Source of the DNA: Ceratopteris richardii | Taxonomy: Eukaryota > Streptophyta > Polypodiopsida > Polypodiales > Pteridaceae | Assembly: GCA_020310875.1 (NCBI GenBank) | Contig: MU260053.1 | Location: forward strand, 1,105,001 to 1,169,000 | Length of the DNA stretch: 64,000 bases | Reading direction: 5' to 3' | Shown: positions 40,301 to 52,341 of the stretch, piece by piece | Layout: every line of letters starts with the position of its first letter | Position numbering within the stretch: the first letter of the stretch is position 1 | Made by a program: the position numbers and the translations under genes | Notes under the pieces: generated by a model | Database searches by the model: none | What the model was told of the DNA's origin: nothing | What the model saw: the letters and a program-made list of their open reading frames with translations, nothing else

Positions 40301-41689
40301 TACAAGATTAAGAGAAAATCTGATGGTAGCATTGATCGCTACAAAGCTAGATTGGTTGCCAAAGGATATGCGCAACAATATGGCATTGACTATGAGGAAA
40401 CTTTTGCACCTACTTCACGCATGACTACCATTCGTACCGTGGTTGCATTGGTTGCCCATCGAGGTTGGAAAGTACATCAATTGGACATAAAAACAGCCTT
40501 CTTGAATGGAGATTTGCAAGAAGAGGTCTATGTGAAGCAACCTCCTGGATTTGCTATGAAAGGGAAAGAGCATATGGTTTGTCGCTTGCATAAAGCCTTG
40601 TATGGTCTCAAGCAAGCTCCACGTGCATGGTATGACAAAATACATAAGCACTTGACTGCTCTTGGCTTCACATGTAGTCCGATTGAAAGCACACTCTATG
40701 TATGCAAAAATGGGGCTGATCTTATAGTGTTTGTTCTTTATGTCGATGACATACTCTTGACTGGGTCATGTGCTGCAAAACTTGACATTCTTATGGCTGA
40801 TTTGCAGCATACTTTTGATGTCACTTATCTTGGTCTTTTGAGCTACTATCTTGGCATCCAGTTTGTATCCGTTGAGGGGGGAATTGTTATGCATCAAGCA
40901 AAGTATGTTGAAAAACTACTTCAGCGTTTTGACTTTGAGGATTGTAAGCCAGTTTCCACACCAGTTGAGACACGATTCAGGTTCTCAGTTGAGGATTCCA
41001 GTGATGCATTTGACACTTCTCTTTATCAGCAAGCTGTGGGATGTCTTATATATGCATGCAACACAAGGCCGGATATACAGTACGCAGTTTCCCAGTTGAG
41101 TCGATTCATGCATAGCCCTGGCACTAAGCATTGGCAAGCGGTGAAATGTGTGTTTAGATATCTTCGAGGCACTTTGAGCTTAGGTCTCTTTTATGGCAAA
41201 GATGTTCAGCCATGCTTGCATGCTTTTACAGATAGTGATTGGGCTGGTTGTTATGATACTCGCGTGTCCACTAGTGGTAATTGCTTTTTCATTGGAGACT
41301 CGTGCATATCTTGGTTGAGTAAGAAGCAACCTACAGTGGCGACATCGAGTTGTGAAGCTGAGTACAGGGCAGTTTTCACAGCTACAGTGGAGTGTATATG
41401 GCTGAGACGCCTATTGATGGATCTTTGCATGGAGATTGATGTTGCTACACATATTCTCCCAGATAGTCAAAGTGCTTTGGTTGTTGCACGAAACCCAGTG
41501 TTTCATGCACGGACCAAACATATTGAGGTGCATTATCACTATGTGAGAGAGCGCCTTCATGCAGGAGATATTGATTTGGTATATGTGCCTACACAAGATA
41601 ATGTGGCAGACATATTCACCAAAGCTCTTCCACGGGAAAAGTTTGAAGCTTTTCGCAAAGCTTTAGGCTTACTACCTTGTGGGGGCTGA
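37337..41689 (+). pseudogene. Copia gag-pol polyprotein with one in-frame stop
   Basis: One frame of 1450 codons from ATG 37337, interrupted only by TGA at 40295-40297 where the family has Trp (context GTK-stop-VYK). Domains in order: gag (about 1-300) with an intact zinc knuckle CKYCQKAGHTIDEC near 273; aspartic protease DSGA near 351; integrase HHCC zinc region (about 487-530) and catalytic Asp in HSDVCGP (552), Asp in RTDRGGEY (614) and Glu in GVAERKN (651); reverse transcriptase after the stop, with YVDDILL near 1134; RNase H with DSDWAG near 1298. A proline-poor linker with repeated FQPN-MAE-like units lies near residues 815-870. A single TGG to TGA change explains the defect, so read-through or a very recent mutation is possible. 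Sister copies elsewhere may be active. Confidence 0.93.
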
Positions 41690-41735
41690 TCTGTCACTCC
41701 CTGTATGTGTTCACATCATTCGCTCCAGGGGGGTT

Positions 41736-41980
41736 TGTTACATTTATGTGTTCCTCGAGTAGCTTTGATGTGAACCTTTTGCCTATACATGGGCACTTTT
41801 TACTCTAGTGCTGGCTAGACGTTTTTTCCCCATGTTACCACATACTTGATACTCTCATATGTGGTGGTACTTTGTACTTAGGGATATTATTCAGCTCACT
41901 CTTCTCCGTGTGTCTTGCTGCGTTTGTGCTCTTTGTGTGTGCTTCTCGTGTGTCTCTCGCACTTCTACACACACCCAACA
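41736..41980 (+). repeat. 3' LTR of the Copia
   Basis: 245 bp, preceded by a purine tract and ending CCCAACA. It lacks about 46 bp present in the 5' LTR. Confidence 0.85.
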
Positions 41981-41990
41981 ATATTCTCAT

Positions 41991-42264
41991 CGAGTAGCTT
42001 TGATGTGAAACTTTTGCCTATACATGGGCACTTTTTACTCTAGTGCTGGCTAGACGTTTTTTCCCCATGTTACTACATACTTGATACTCTTATATGTGGT
42101 GGTACTTTGTACTTAGGGATATTATTCAGATCACACTTCAGTTTAGTGCATCGATCAATAGAGAGAGCTATTCCAGCCATCGTCTTCTCCGTGTGTCTTG
42201 CTGCGTTTGTGCTCTTTGTGTGTGCTTCTCGTGTGTCTCTCGCACTTCTACACACACCCCAACA
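41991..42264 (+). repeat. Third, 5'-truncated LTR in tandem
   Basis: Begins within the LTR at CGAGTAGC and ends CCAACA. A 9-base ATATTCTCA follows both this copy and the previous LTR, so the unit (partial LTR plus flank) was duplicated in tandem. Confidence 0.85.
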
Positions 42265-42625
42265 ATATTCTCACATTTTAATCTACATACTTGTAGAAAA
42301 TACTCCAAGAAACACATATAAATAAAAATAATCAACTTTGGACATCATATGATACCCCTTCAAAGGGGTCAAAAGTGCCATACTAGATGATTTTGTAATT
42401 TTCTTCTCTTTGGCATAGATTGAATTCTATTGTTGCAGAAGGATCTTTGTACAATGTATGGCTCTCCCTTCATGGCTAAATCATCACCCTTCAATGGATA
42501 TGTCATGGAAAAATACATAATAGACTTTTGCATATAAAACTTAGACAATGTTGGCCGTTTTTTTTGTGTAATAGCTCTAAATATTTATTGTATGTGAGGT
42601 TAGGAGTTCAAGATTTGCGATGGCT
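42265..42625 (-). other. Outer-element interior between the nested Copias
   Basis: AT-rich, no coding signal; part of the gene-poor outer element. Confidence 0.45.
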
Positions 42626-43677
42626 TTTGGAGGAGATGGTGGATAGATTCCCGAGATGAAGTGGTGCTGCAAAACGTTGCTTCACACTAGCCAAGAAAAA
42701 ATTGTGGAGAGTTTAGTAGGCCCCATGAGCTTTCTAATGATCACAAATAATCACTTATGTGCTTTGGAGTATGATCCTCTAATCAATGGATCAAAAAAAA
42801 TAAGTAGAAAGTTCAACCAAGAGCTTGGACTTGCTATTTTGGTCTCTACATATATTCAATAAAGTGATCAGTGTTCTCAACCTGCTAGGAATTGGCTAAG
42901 TTCCTTTTGGGGGTATCTAATTAACTTAGATAGCTACCAATTATGAGTTATTTCAATATAAAAGATGGATTAAACACTGACTATGATGCTTAGCAAGTTA
43001 GAAGACTTTCTCGACATTTTTGGGGTGCTTCAGTGTGCAGACCAGAGAGCAAAGATATGAAGATATATCACGATTGGAAAAAGAAATAACAATGAAACTT
43101 TGTAGATATGAACTAGAAAGTTTATTGAATCTATAGTACTTTAAATCACATCAAATGATCAACCATGCACTGAGAACAAGCTCTAAGAAGTTCATTGTTT
43201 TTTAGATGATCATAGCAGAGAAGTGAAATAGAGAAGTAATCAATGTATATGTATTAGATCACATGGAAATACAATCACATTGGAAATGTTTAATTGCACA
43301 ATGTGAGGGTAGTGAAGGAGCTGTGGATTGAGCTCGCTAATCACAAATATTCCCTCTCAAATGATCTCATAGTCGGGCTCTACCTCGCGAGTTTTTTGAT
43401 CCACTTTTATAGTTGAGGTTTGAGCCAAGCTTTGAATTCAAATTCAAATGCTCACCATAAAATGAGTCCCAAACTATAGGATTTATTCTCTCATAAATCA
43501 TCTACCAAGTAACCCAAGATTTGATTCCTCTTAACTCCACGTGAGAGTAGTGCAATAAACATAGGCACTTTTACAAAGATAAAAGGTAAAGTGACTTTTA
43601 CAAGGGGATAGTCATATGTGACTATATGTGATACATGCTAACTGTTCAAGTATGTAGGCTTGGAATCTTTTGTACCA
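42626..43677 (-). repeat. 3' LTR of the decayed Copia
   Basis: About 1052 bp. Shares both ends with 47193-47845 but carries about 400 bp (about 42965-43365) that the other LTR lacks, so one copy has an internal insertion or the other a deletion. Confidence 0.75.
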
Positions 43678-43725
43678 AGAACTCCCCCTCAAGCCTACTA
43701 TGCTTGATCTTCAATCCTCCTTGAT

Positions 43726-46700
43726 TTACAGCAATCCAATCATCATCTTGCACTTGTTCATCTTAGTTCCATCCAAAGACTTTGTGAGCATATTTGCACA
43801 TTGCAAATGAGTTGATGCATAGGACAATTGGATGTCCTTGCTAAGTAATTTCTCTCTTACATAATGATAGTGCACTTCAATATGCTTAGTCCTTGCATGA
43901 TATACAGGATTAGCAGCCAAGTGAAGTGAACTAGTGTTATCTCCAACAATCATTGGAGTTTAGTAATGTAACCCCAAATCTGTATAGAGTACTTTGAGCC
44001 ACATAGCCTCTTATATTGCATTTGTTAAGCCTCTATATTCTGCCTCTGTAGATGACAATGCCATAGTTGGTTGCTTCTTTGATGACCATGATATTAGCTT
44101 TGAACCTGCAAAAGATAAGTAGCCAGAAGTCCTCCTCTTATCATCCTTGGAGCCAACCCAATCTGCATCAGAATACATCTTAATATCCAAATAAGAAGTG
44201 AATGGATAAAACAAACCTTCATTTATGGTACCCTTCAAATATTTTAAGAACCTCTTGGCAGCTTCCAAGTGAGGTTTTCTTGGTGCAGGCATAAACTGGC
44301 TTAATGTACTTACTCCATAACATATGTCCACTCTTGTTAGGGTTGCATAATTGAGACTCCCAACAAGCTTTTGGTAACATGTAATATCTTCAAGAAGTTC
44401 TCTCTCATGAGCACTAGGTTTGTGATTAAGTTCTATGGGTGTACTTGCAATTTTAGCATTCTCCATTTTGAATTTAACCAACATATCATGAATTTACTTC
44501 CTCTAAGTAATAAAGACACCAGAATCTGTGTATACGAGTTCTAATCCAAGAAAGTATGTTAACAAACCAAGGTCATTGATCTTAAAATCTTCCATCATCT
44601 GAGATTTGATTTGCTTGATGCCCTTGTCATCATTCCCTATATTGATAATGTCATCCACATAGACACATAAGTAAAGAACTTCTTAGTTAGTCTTCTTTAT
44701 GAATAAAGAAGAATCTATTTTGCTAGCAATAAATCTTTGATCCTGCAAATATGTGACAAGCCTATGGTTCCAAGCTCTAGGAGCTTGCTTTAAACCATAG
44801 AGTGCTTTCCTTAGTTTGCATACATAATGAGTTTTGTCCTTGTCTTCATATCTTGATGGTTGAGCCATGTAAACTTCTTCTTGGATCCATCCATTCAGGA
44901 ATGCATTCTTAACATCTAACTGATATAGGTTCCAATTCTTTGAAGCAACAACACTTACCAAAACCCTGATTGTTGGCATCTTAGCCACAGGTGAAAAATT
45001 CTCCTCATAATCCACTCCATGGGTTTGAGCAAACCCCTTTGGCACTAGCCTTGCTTTGTACCTATTTATAGAACCATCTGAATTCTTCTTGATTTTATAT
45101 ATCCACCTAGATCATATTACCTTCATGCTTGGTTTCTGGGGAACCAAATCCCAAGTGTTGTTTTCTTGAAATGCTTCAATTTTTTCTTGCATGGCTTCTC
45201 TCCATTCTTTCTTCTCTTTGGCTTCTTCAAATGAAGAAGGTTCTTGTGTCATAGAGTCTTTAGTCATGTACACAGAATGCTTGGTGACTAATGATGTGTC
45301 ATAGACATACCTTATGGGTTTTTTACTCTCCCTTTGATATCTTCTGAGTGCTTGGTTGGAAGACTCTAGAATGTCTTCCAATTGCTTGAACTTGGTCTTG
45401 CCTTTTGACAAGCCTTGAAGTCAATCTGCTCTTCATCCTCTGAGTTGACATCTTTTGGTATATGTTGATATTCTTGAGTGAGAGTTGGAAAATCACTTTC
45501 CAAATCATAAGGTAACTTGATCTTTCTGCAATCATCTTCAAACGATGAAATATTTTCATCAAAAACCACATCCCTACTAACTGTAGATCATTTATTAGTG
45601 GGATTGTACAACCTATATCCCTTCTGGTTTTGGTCATAGCCAATGAATATACACTTTTCAGCTTTTGGATCAAGCTTCCCTACAATCTGTGAGGGTATAT
45701 AAGCATAAGCAATGCACCTAAAGATTTTACAATGGTCTAATGATAGTCTCGTGCCATTCCATGCCTCATAAGGTGCCATTACATCCAAGGATTTGGATGG
45801 GAGCCTATTAATCAAGTATGTGGTTGTGGAAACAGCCTCAACCCATAAGTATTTTGGTAGTTTCTTTTCATTCAACATTAATCTTGTAGCCTGTACTGTC
45901 AATCTATTCCTCCTCTCTGCCACTCCATTTAGTTCAGGAGTGTATCTTGTTGTGCTAATTTTCTTAACAGAGTGTCTAGTGTCATCACCTTTCTGCACTT
46001 CATCCTTCCCTTTAGGTTCTTCAAGATCAGATAGCAATGCTATATTTCGAGCCATATGATTGGAACAACCAGAATCAATATAGAAAAGCTGTTCATCATC
46101 TTTAGCTTGTTTGGATGTCATGTTCATAATGAGTATAGAATCCTCTTGGTCTTCTGTGTACTTGTTATAATCTCTTCTACTCCTAAAGCCTCCTTGATAG
46201 TTGTTGTTGTAGCCTTGGTTGTAGTTGTGATGGTAATGGCTTCCTTCATTGTTGAACCTGCCTCTGGATTGTCCATAGCCTCCTCTATGAAAGCCTCTTC
46301 CTCTCTGATTCCTTGTGTTCTTGAAGCATTCATCTGTGGTGTGGTTGGTTAGGCCATAGATGTTGCAAGGTGAAGAGTTGTATGATCTCTCCCTCCCTTG
46401 GTTTTATCCTCCGCCCCTTCCTCTAGTCCCTCTTCCTCTACCTGTGAACTTCACTTGAGAGGTACTAGCCTCTTCTTCATTCTTTTTACCTATGCCTTTA
46501 TATTTACTTTTATTTCTATTTGTATAAAGGGTAGAAGATTGATTACCTCTAGAGTTGTCTCCATTCTTGTTGAGCTTTGTCTCATGTGCGAAGAGTTGCC
46601 CCATCAATGTGTTGAGGTCAGGTATTTGCATATCCATATATAGGTCCATTGAAGGATTCCCACTTATCATCAGCTTTGATGCCATTTATGATCTGCCTTA

Positions 46701-47040
46701 CTATCTGCTCCTCTTCTATTGCTTCTGCGATGCTTGCAAGCTGGTCAACCACATCCTTCATCTTGGTTACATAACCAGCTACACTTTGCTTTGATTGCTT
46801 TGTCAAGGTTGTAAACTCCATCCATAGCTAGTTCTTCCTAGCACTTGTATTTGATGAGAAGCATGAAGAAAGTACTTCCCAAGTCTCTTGGGAGGATTTG
46901 CGATTCCTAATGTGAGGCAATAAGAAATCAGATATTGAGTTAAGTATATAAGACTTGGCAAGAGCATCCTTTGCACACCATGTAGTTAGCCTTTCTTGCT
47001 CTTCCCTTGTAGGTTGATGTTTGCTGCTGAATGTTGGCAT
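43726..47040 (-). pseudogene. Copia gag-pol, multiply broken
   Basis: Pieces in order on the minus strand: gag 47040-46404, with the second Cys of the zinc knuckle changed to Tyr (about 46350); protease DSGCSNHM and a short tail of integrase (46127-45588), in which the catalytic core with both Asp residues is deleted and the sequence joins directly to TPELNGVAERR; linker (45411-45112); reverse transcriptase (45045-44683) up to the [10 protein letters not shown] region; then YVDD-region remnants; RNase H (44484-44011) with DADWVGSKDDKRRTSGY; and the terminal HYHYVREKL block (43953-43726). Stops or frameshifts separate each piece. Confidence 0.88.
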
Positions 47041-47192
47041 TTCTTCTTCACTTGAGATATATCCATATAAGCTTCTTCCTTGGAGGTATGCTTACATCCT
47101 TAGGGACCATGCTGGATAGTTGCTTCTATCCAATTTGTGAATGAATGATGGAAATCCATCTCCCATCTTGCTTGTTGTTGCTCTGATACCAT

Positions 47193-47845
47193 TGTTGGAG
47201 GAGACGGTGGATAGATTCCAGAGATGAAGTGATATTGCAAAACCCCGCTTCACACAAGCCAAGAACAAATTATGGAGAGTGTAGTAGGCCCCTTGAGCTT
47301 TCTAATGATCACAAATAATCACCTATATGCTTTGGAGTATGATCCTCTAATCAATGGATGAAAACAGATAAATAGAAAGATCAACCAAGAGCTTGGACTT
47401 GTTATTTTGGTCTCTACATATGTTATGTAAAGTGATCAATGCTCTCAACCTACTAGCAATTGGCTAAATTCCTTTTGGGAGCATCTAATTAACTTATATA
47501 GCTACCAATAATGAGTTATTTCAATAAAAACATCTCATATTCGGGCTCTACCTCGCAAGTTTTTTTATCTAATTTTATAGTTGAGGTTTGAGCCAAGCTT
47601 TGAATTCAAATTCAAATTCTCACCATAAAGTGAGTCCTAAACTATAGGATTTATTCTCTCATCGATCATCTACCAAGTAACCCGAGATTTGATTCCTCCT
47701 AACTCCACATGAGAGTAGTGTAATAAACATAGGCACTTTTATAGAGATAAAAGATAAAGTGACTTTTACAAGGGGATAGTCATATGTGACTATATGTGAT
47801 ACATGCTAATTGTTAAAGTATGTAGGTTTGAACTCTTTTATACCA
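47193..47845 (-). repeat. 5' LTR of the decayed Copia
   Basis: 653 bp on the plus strand from TGTTGGAGGAGACGG to TTTTATACCA, next to the primer site. Confidence 0.8.
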
Positions 47846-48038
47846 TACTTTATCAATATTTGTGCTTCATAGAGCAATGCAAGTGACCCAAACGATGCAG
47901 AAGAAATTGAGAGATGATCGCAGGGAAGAAGAAATGGCATCGGATATCCATGAGGAAGAAGAAAGATAAGCAAAATCTTCATGATCCTTCCTAAGCTCAA
48001 GGTCACCATGGAAGCTCCATCATTGGCTCTCATACCAA

Positions 48039-48405
48039 TGAAACATTACCTCCCAACCATGTGCCTCTATACATAGCTCTCTCCAAGGGATTGCCTACTA
48101 TGGCAGGTAGATACTAACCATCAAAGTGTCAGCGATGTAACTATATGTGTGCCAAGTGTCCTAGTTATCTCGATTTAACTCAAGTGGATACTTCTATAAG
48201 GCTGCAAAAACAATCTCCCATGTCTCTTGTATAAATTGAACCCAATAACTCTTCCTTCTCATCCATATGACTTAACCACTAGGCCAAGCACCTTTGCTTA
48301 AGTCTACTCTTGAGACTTTTGCCCAATGCTTGAATGATCAAATGATGTCCGATCTCATATGTGTCAGAACCTATCAAACCCTCATGTCATAAACTTCCTT
48401 TATAA
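48039..48405 (-). repeat. Right (5') LTR of the outer element
   Basis: Starts TGAAACATTACC and matches 32576-32997. A primer-like TGGTATGAGAGCC lies at its inner edge (48024-48037, minus). The last bases (CA) are replaced by the junction with the SINE. Confidence 0.7.
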
Positions 48406-48706
48406 TAGTTAGGTTGCCTGATTGGGCCTCTCACCTCTTGAGGGGGGTGGTGAGGGTTCAACCCCTCCCTATGCCAGGACAAATGTGGGCCCTATGCCAG
48501 TGTAAAAACTAGTTTGTTAAATTAGTTGTCTTCTGACAATCTTGTTTGAGTGTAGCTTTTGGGCAGTCTAATCCCTTCTTTGTGGGATACAAGCAGTACC
48601 ATGGGTACTATGCCCATTCACTTTTACAATTGTTCTTTCAATCTATTCAAGCAAGGGAGATTAGGCTTTGAGAAAACTTCCTCTTTAAAACATTAAAAAA
48701 AACTAT
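48406..48706 (+). mobile_element. tRNA-derived SINE at the LTR border
   Basis: Relative of the SINE at 31236: box B-like GGGTTCAACCC, body TACCATGGGTACTATGCCC and TTTTACAATTG, and the end TTAGGCTTTGAGAAAACTTCC TCTTTAAAAC with an A-rich tail. The head contains an extra run (CACCTCTTGAGGGGGGTGG). No clear target duplication. Confidence 0.65.
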
Positions 48707-49730
48707 AGTTTAATGAAGCACATCATCAATGGATTCATCAATAACTTTCTTCGAAAGGTTACTCAATATAAAAGTCCAAAAGGCCAATTTTTTGGACCAA
48801 AAAATAAAACATTGCTATAGAAATGTCATGATAATGGACATCGAAATGGATTTATTTTTCCCAAAGAATTTATCATTTTTCGGGGGAAATTTTAATCATG
48901 ATTGATACAACAACGGCAATAGCAAAAAGTATTCAAAGGAATCATTTTTATATCTACAAAAAATGACTATCTTTTATCAAATGAAAAAAATTTTGATGGG
49001 CATTTTACTAAGCATACGAATGGATATTCTAATAGGCAATCAATGCCCTCAGAATGACCAGAAAGACAATAAGATCATCCCACGTGGGTTATTCTTGCAC
49101 TCACATAGAATGTTTTGAGCAAAGAACACATAGAGCGCTACTTTATCCACCTTCCTACAAAACATTAAAGAGCTTCCGACAAGAGTTGAGGAGCTTTCAA
49201 ACATATCATTCTCCTCAAAAGTGAGTGGAAAGCTTCCAAGCACGGGACAAGTGATCTCTTCTACAATATTCTCATTGTTACTTCGATTATATCACTTGTC
49301 CCAATCACATGTCTCGAATTTCATTATCTCTTCAGTTTGCACATATACACACATCCATAGTTTTATCTCTTTCATTATCGCATATATACACTCATGTCAT
49401 ACATACATATGTGCATATTTGATGATATATTTCAATAATGATGTGTTTGAAAACATTTAAGACCGTTTGACCACTTTTTTCCCTATTTAAGATGTTTTTT
49501 TTCTCGACTTGTATACATGTAATAAGCCCTTCGATACTGAAATAAATCATTTTGAACTTTTGTGGAAGGATAATGATAGGAGAGAGAGAATTCTTTTTTT
49601 TTTAAGAGAGAGAAAAAAAAAATCTCTCTTGTTGTACGTAGGTAGATAGAATAAAGATACATAACATGAAGCTCCTCTCTTATACACATGTATGCACATA
49701 TGTGTAAACTATAGTGTGCCTTGAATTTCC
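48707..49730. other. AT-rich, nothing recognised
   Basis: No coding, LTR or structured repeat seen; short T/A runs only. Confidence 0.4.
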
Positions 49731-49734
49731 ATAG

Positions 49735-50163
49735 TGATAGATGTCTCTTTATACAAAACTAGTCAAGGTTTTGGCTAATCTGTTAGGAGATAAGGAGAGG
49801 ATAAGATATCGATCTTATTTAGTGAGGGTTCACACATAAGGATTACAAGATTGTACCCAAAAATCCCCCCTTGAGCTTGATTATACATAACTCCTTATGG
49901 ACACTACTCCTCCCCTACATACAATGAGAGCCGTAAAGATCCTTCCATGTATAATAAAGAGTGGTGCAATATTTTTGCTTCCTTTTATCAAAAAACTAAT
50001 GCGTGGAACAATGTATTTTATATCCTTATCTCACTTTAGGGTGGTACGTGTCTTTTCCTCCTTAGCAATAGATGTATCTTTATACAAAACTAGTCAAGCT
50101 TTTGGCCAATAAGATAGGATATCCCTCTTATTTCGTGAGGGTTCACATGTAAGGATTATAAGC
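49735..50163. repeat. Direct repeat pair, about 110 bp, 330 bp apart
   Basis: The block ATAGATGT...CTTTATACAAAACTAGTCAAG, followed by TTATTT(A/C)GTGAGGGTTCACA, occurs at 49735-49852 and 50065-50163 with substitutions. It could be LTR debris of the Gypsy relic to the right. Confidence 0.65.
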
Positions 50164-50389
50164 TCATAGCCAACAAGAAGAGTCACTTTAAGGCTAAATG
50201 GCATCCATTCACATCCCAAGTGATGAATATAATCCTAAGCCTACTCTCATTTGTACCATATAGATAGTTAGAAGGTATACATGATGGGTGAAAAACATTT
50301 GTAGTGTATGTGAATAATCTACATGGGTAAGATAATGAGGAAAAGATTTCAAATTATGTAAAAAATCTTTTGAAAGAATATGGAGATGT

Positions 50390-52117
50390 ATTTCTTGAAC
50401 ACGTACTTGGTATACCTCCACCTAAGAAGATTGAGCACGATATAGACCTCTATCCAAGGAGTGAACCATATTCAAGTGCACCTTATAGATTTAACATAGA
50501 TGAATTAAAGGATCTCAAGATTCAATTACATGATCTTTGAAGAAAGGCTTAATCATACCATGTGTTTCACCTTGGGGAGCACGTTTTATTTCAAAAGAAT
50601 AAAGAAGACCCTTATAGATTATGCATTGACTATAGGGGTTTGAATAAAAAAAACCATCAAAATAAGTATCCACTCCTTCATATAGATGAATTTTTGAGCC
50701 AATTAAGTGGATCAACTGTATTCACTAAAATTCACTTAAGATCTGGTTATCACAAAATTAGGGTCAAACCAGATGACATACCCAAGACAACTTTTCAAAC
50801 ATGTTATAGCCACTACCAGTTCATTATTATCTTAATGAACTTTTGGATTAACAAACACTTCTTCCACATTCATGTGCTTGATAAAAAATATTCTTCATTA
50901 TTATCTTAATGAATTCATATTAGTATTTCTTGATGATATATTTGCATACTCTAAAGATGATTGTAAGCATGTTGAACATCTTAAGAAAACTTTGAAAACA
51001 CTTAGAGAACACAATTTTTATGGAAAGGGAAGAAAGTGTTTCTTTCCCATGAACAAACTTGTGTGCCTAAGAAGAGCCATATCTAAAGAGGAAATCCATA
51101 TAGACCAGGATAAATTGAAAACAGTAGTTGATTAGCAAGGTCCTAAAATTATAAGGGATGTTAGAAGTTTTTTAGGATTGGTGAAATATGAGAGAGAACG
51201 TATTAAGGATTTCTTTAAGATAAACAATACCCTTACATGTTTGACTAAAAGGGATGGGGGATTTGTGTGTATTGATGCCTATCAACGATCATTTGAACCA
51301 TTGAAAAAAATCATTGAAGATTGTGTTTTAAAAATACCAAAAATGGGAAAACATTTTGTGGTTGCATTGGTGCAACTGGTAGCCAAATAGGATGTGCTCT
51401 TTCACAAGACGGTAGGATGGTCGCATATGAATCTAGGAAATTAAGGAAACATGAACTTAAACATCCTATTGGTGCTCTACAAGAGCTTGTTATTGTACAT
51501 GCACTTAAGCATTGGAGACATCTATTGCCAAGGGTTAAGTTCCAATTGAAAACAAATCATCAAAGCCCAAAATACATTTTCACACAACCATTTCTTAACA
51601 ATAGACAAAACCATGTGATTGAACTATTAAGTGAGTATGATTTTGAAACTTTTAGATTAATTCAATGGCCTATGTTAAGATGAAATATTCTTATTTTCGG
51701 CTATGTATGAAGGAGGATAGTAGAAAATATGCTAGTGAATGTTTAAAGTGGTAGCAGGTGAAATTCGAGTTTAAGAGAATGCCTGAAATGTTGCAACATT
51801 TGGATGTCCGAATCAAAAGCGGGGTCTATCTCTATGGAATTCATCACTAAATTGCCTAGAACCACAATTATACATGACTCTATATTTGTGATAGTTGATT
51901 GGCTTACCAAGATGGCACATTTCTTTCTTATGAAAAAGATTGACACTACCTTGAATGTTGCAAAAATGTTTATAGAATAAATGTTTCCATCGCATGGAAT
52001 GCCTAAAAACATAATCTTGATCAAGACTCTATTTTCACACCAAACTTCTAGAAAGCATTATTTGAATCAATTGGCATTCAACTTTGTACGAGTACAATTT
52101 TCCATCCAGAGATTCAT
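50390..52117 (+). pseudogene. Ty3/Gypsy pol relic (RT, RNase H, integrase fragment)
   Basis: Plus strand, several frames. The lead-in resembles YPRSEPYSSAPYRFNIDELK (about 50450-50510). Reverse transcriptase: RLCIDYRGLNKKNHQNKYPL and HLRSGYHKIRVKPDDIPKT (50562-50830), then a small duplication and frameshift, then FLDDIFAYSKD (about 50926-50960). RNase H-type sequence: GCALSQDGRMVAYESRKL to LEL-like SEYDFETFR (51321-51683). The integrase fragment (51740-52110) includes IVDWLTKMAHF-like sequence in a broken frame. It ends exactly where an LTR-like sequence begins at 52118, so a later Copia probably inserted in its integrase. Confidence 0.85.
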
Positions 52118-52341
52118 TGTTGGATTTTGAGGTTTGCGCAAGCACGCGAAGAACACAAGGAAGAAGAAGAATCTTGAAGCACAACAGATTATAGAATGTA
52201 TTATCAAGTGAATGTACAAAGACAAGTGACCCGTTATGGTTATAAGCATATATAAAATCTTGGCAAAAAAAACATTGAAAAGGGAAAAAATGCCTCGGGG
52301 GTCCTAAGTGTGTTCACACACATCACTACCAAAATATATCA
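52118..52341 (-). repeat. Candidate LTR of a truncated Copia
   Basis: 224 bp, TGTTGGATTTTGAGG...AATATATCA, between the interrupted Gypsy integrase and the end of a minus-strand Copia pol. A CCCCCTAGG purine-tract equivalent lies at 52347-52355. Only one LTR is present. Confidence 0.5.

Larger units (their letters stand above)
36766..42264 (+). mobile_element. Nearly intact Ty1/Copia retrotransposon
   Basis: Plus-strand element with a 5' LTR (36766-37057), tRNA-Met primer site (37060-37071), one gag-pol frame broken by a single TGA, polypurine tract (41727-41735) and 3' LTR (41736-41980) followed by an extra partial LTR (41991-42264). The flanks ATTTT (36761-36765) and ATATT (42265-42269) may be a 5-bp target duplication with one mismatch. 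It sits inside the outer LTR element, opposite to it in strand, so it is younger. It is the best-preserved autonomous-type retroelement in the window. Confidence 0.9.
42626..47845 (-). mobile_element. Decayed Ty1/Copia retrotransposon (second nested)
   Basis: Minus-strand element: 5' LTR 47193-47845, primer site TGGTATCAGAGC (47180-47191, minus), broken gag-pol, polypurine tract (43681-43692 as CCCCCT on the plus strand), 3' LTR about 42626-43677. Target-site repeats were not found. More decayed than the plus-strand Copia beside it, so probably older. Confidence 0.85.
32576..48405 (-). mobile_element. Outer LTR element, gene-poor, with two nested Copias
   Basis: Two related direct LTRs (32576-32997 and 48039-48405) bound this span. 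On the minus strand, a primer-like TGGTATGAGAGCC lies just inside the right LTR and a polypurine tract (33000-33012, GGGGAGAAGGA on the minus strand) just inside the left one. Both signals fit a single minus-strand element. Its own interior is 32998-36765, 42265-42625 and 47846-48038, about 4.3 kb, with no recognised gag or pol frame. It resembles large non-autonomous LTR derivatives (LARDs), or it is decayed beyond recognition. The rest of the span is two later Copia insertions. Confidence 0.7.
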
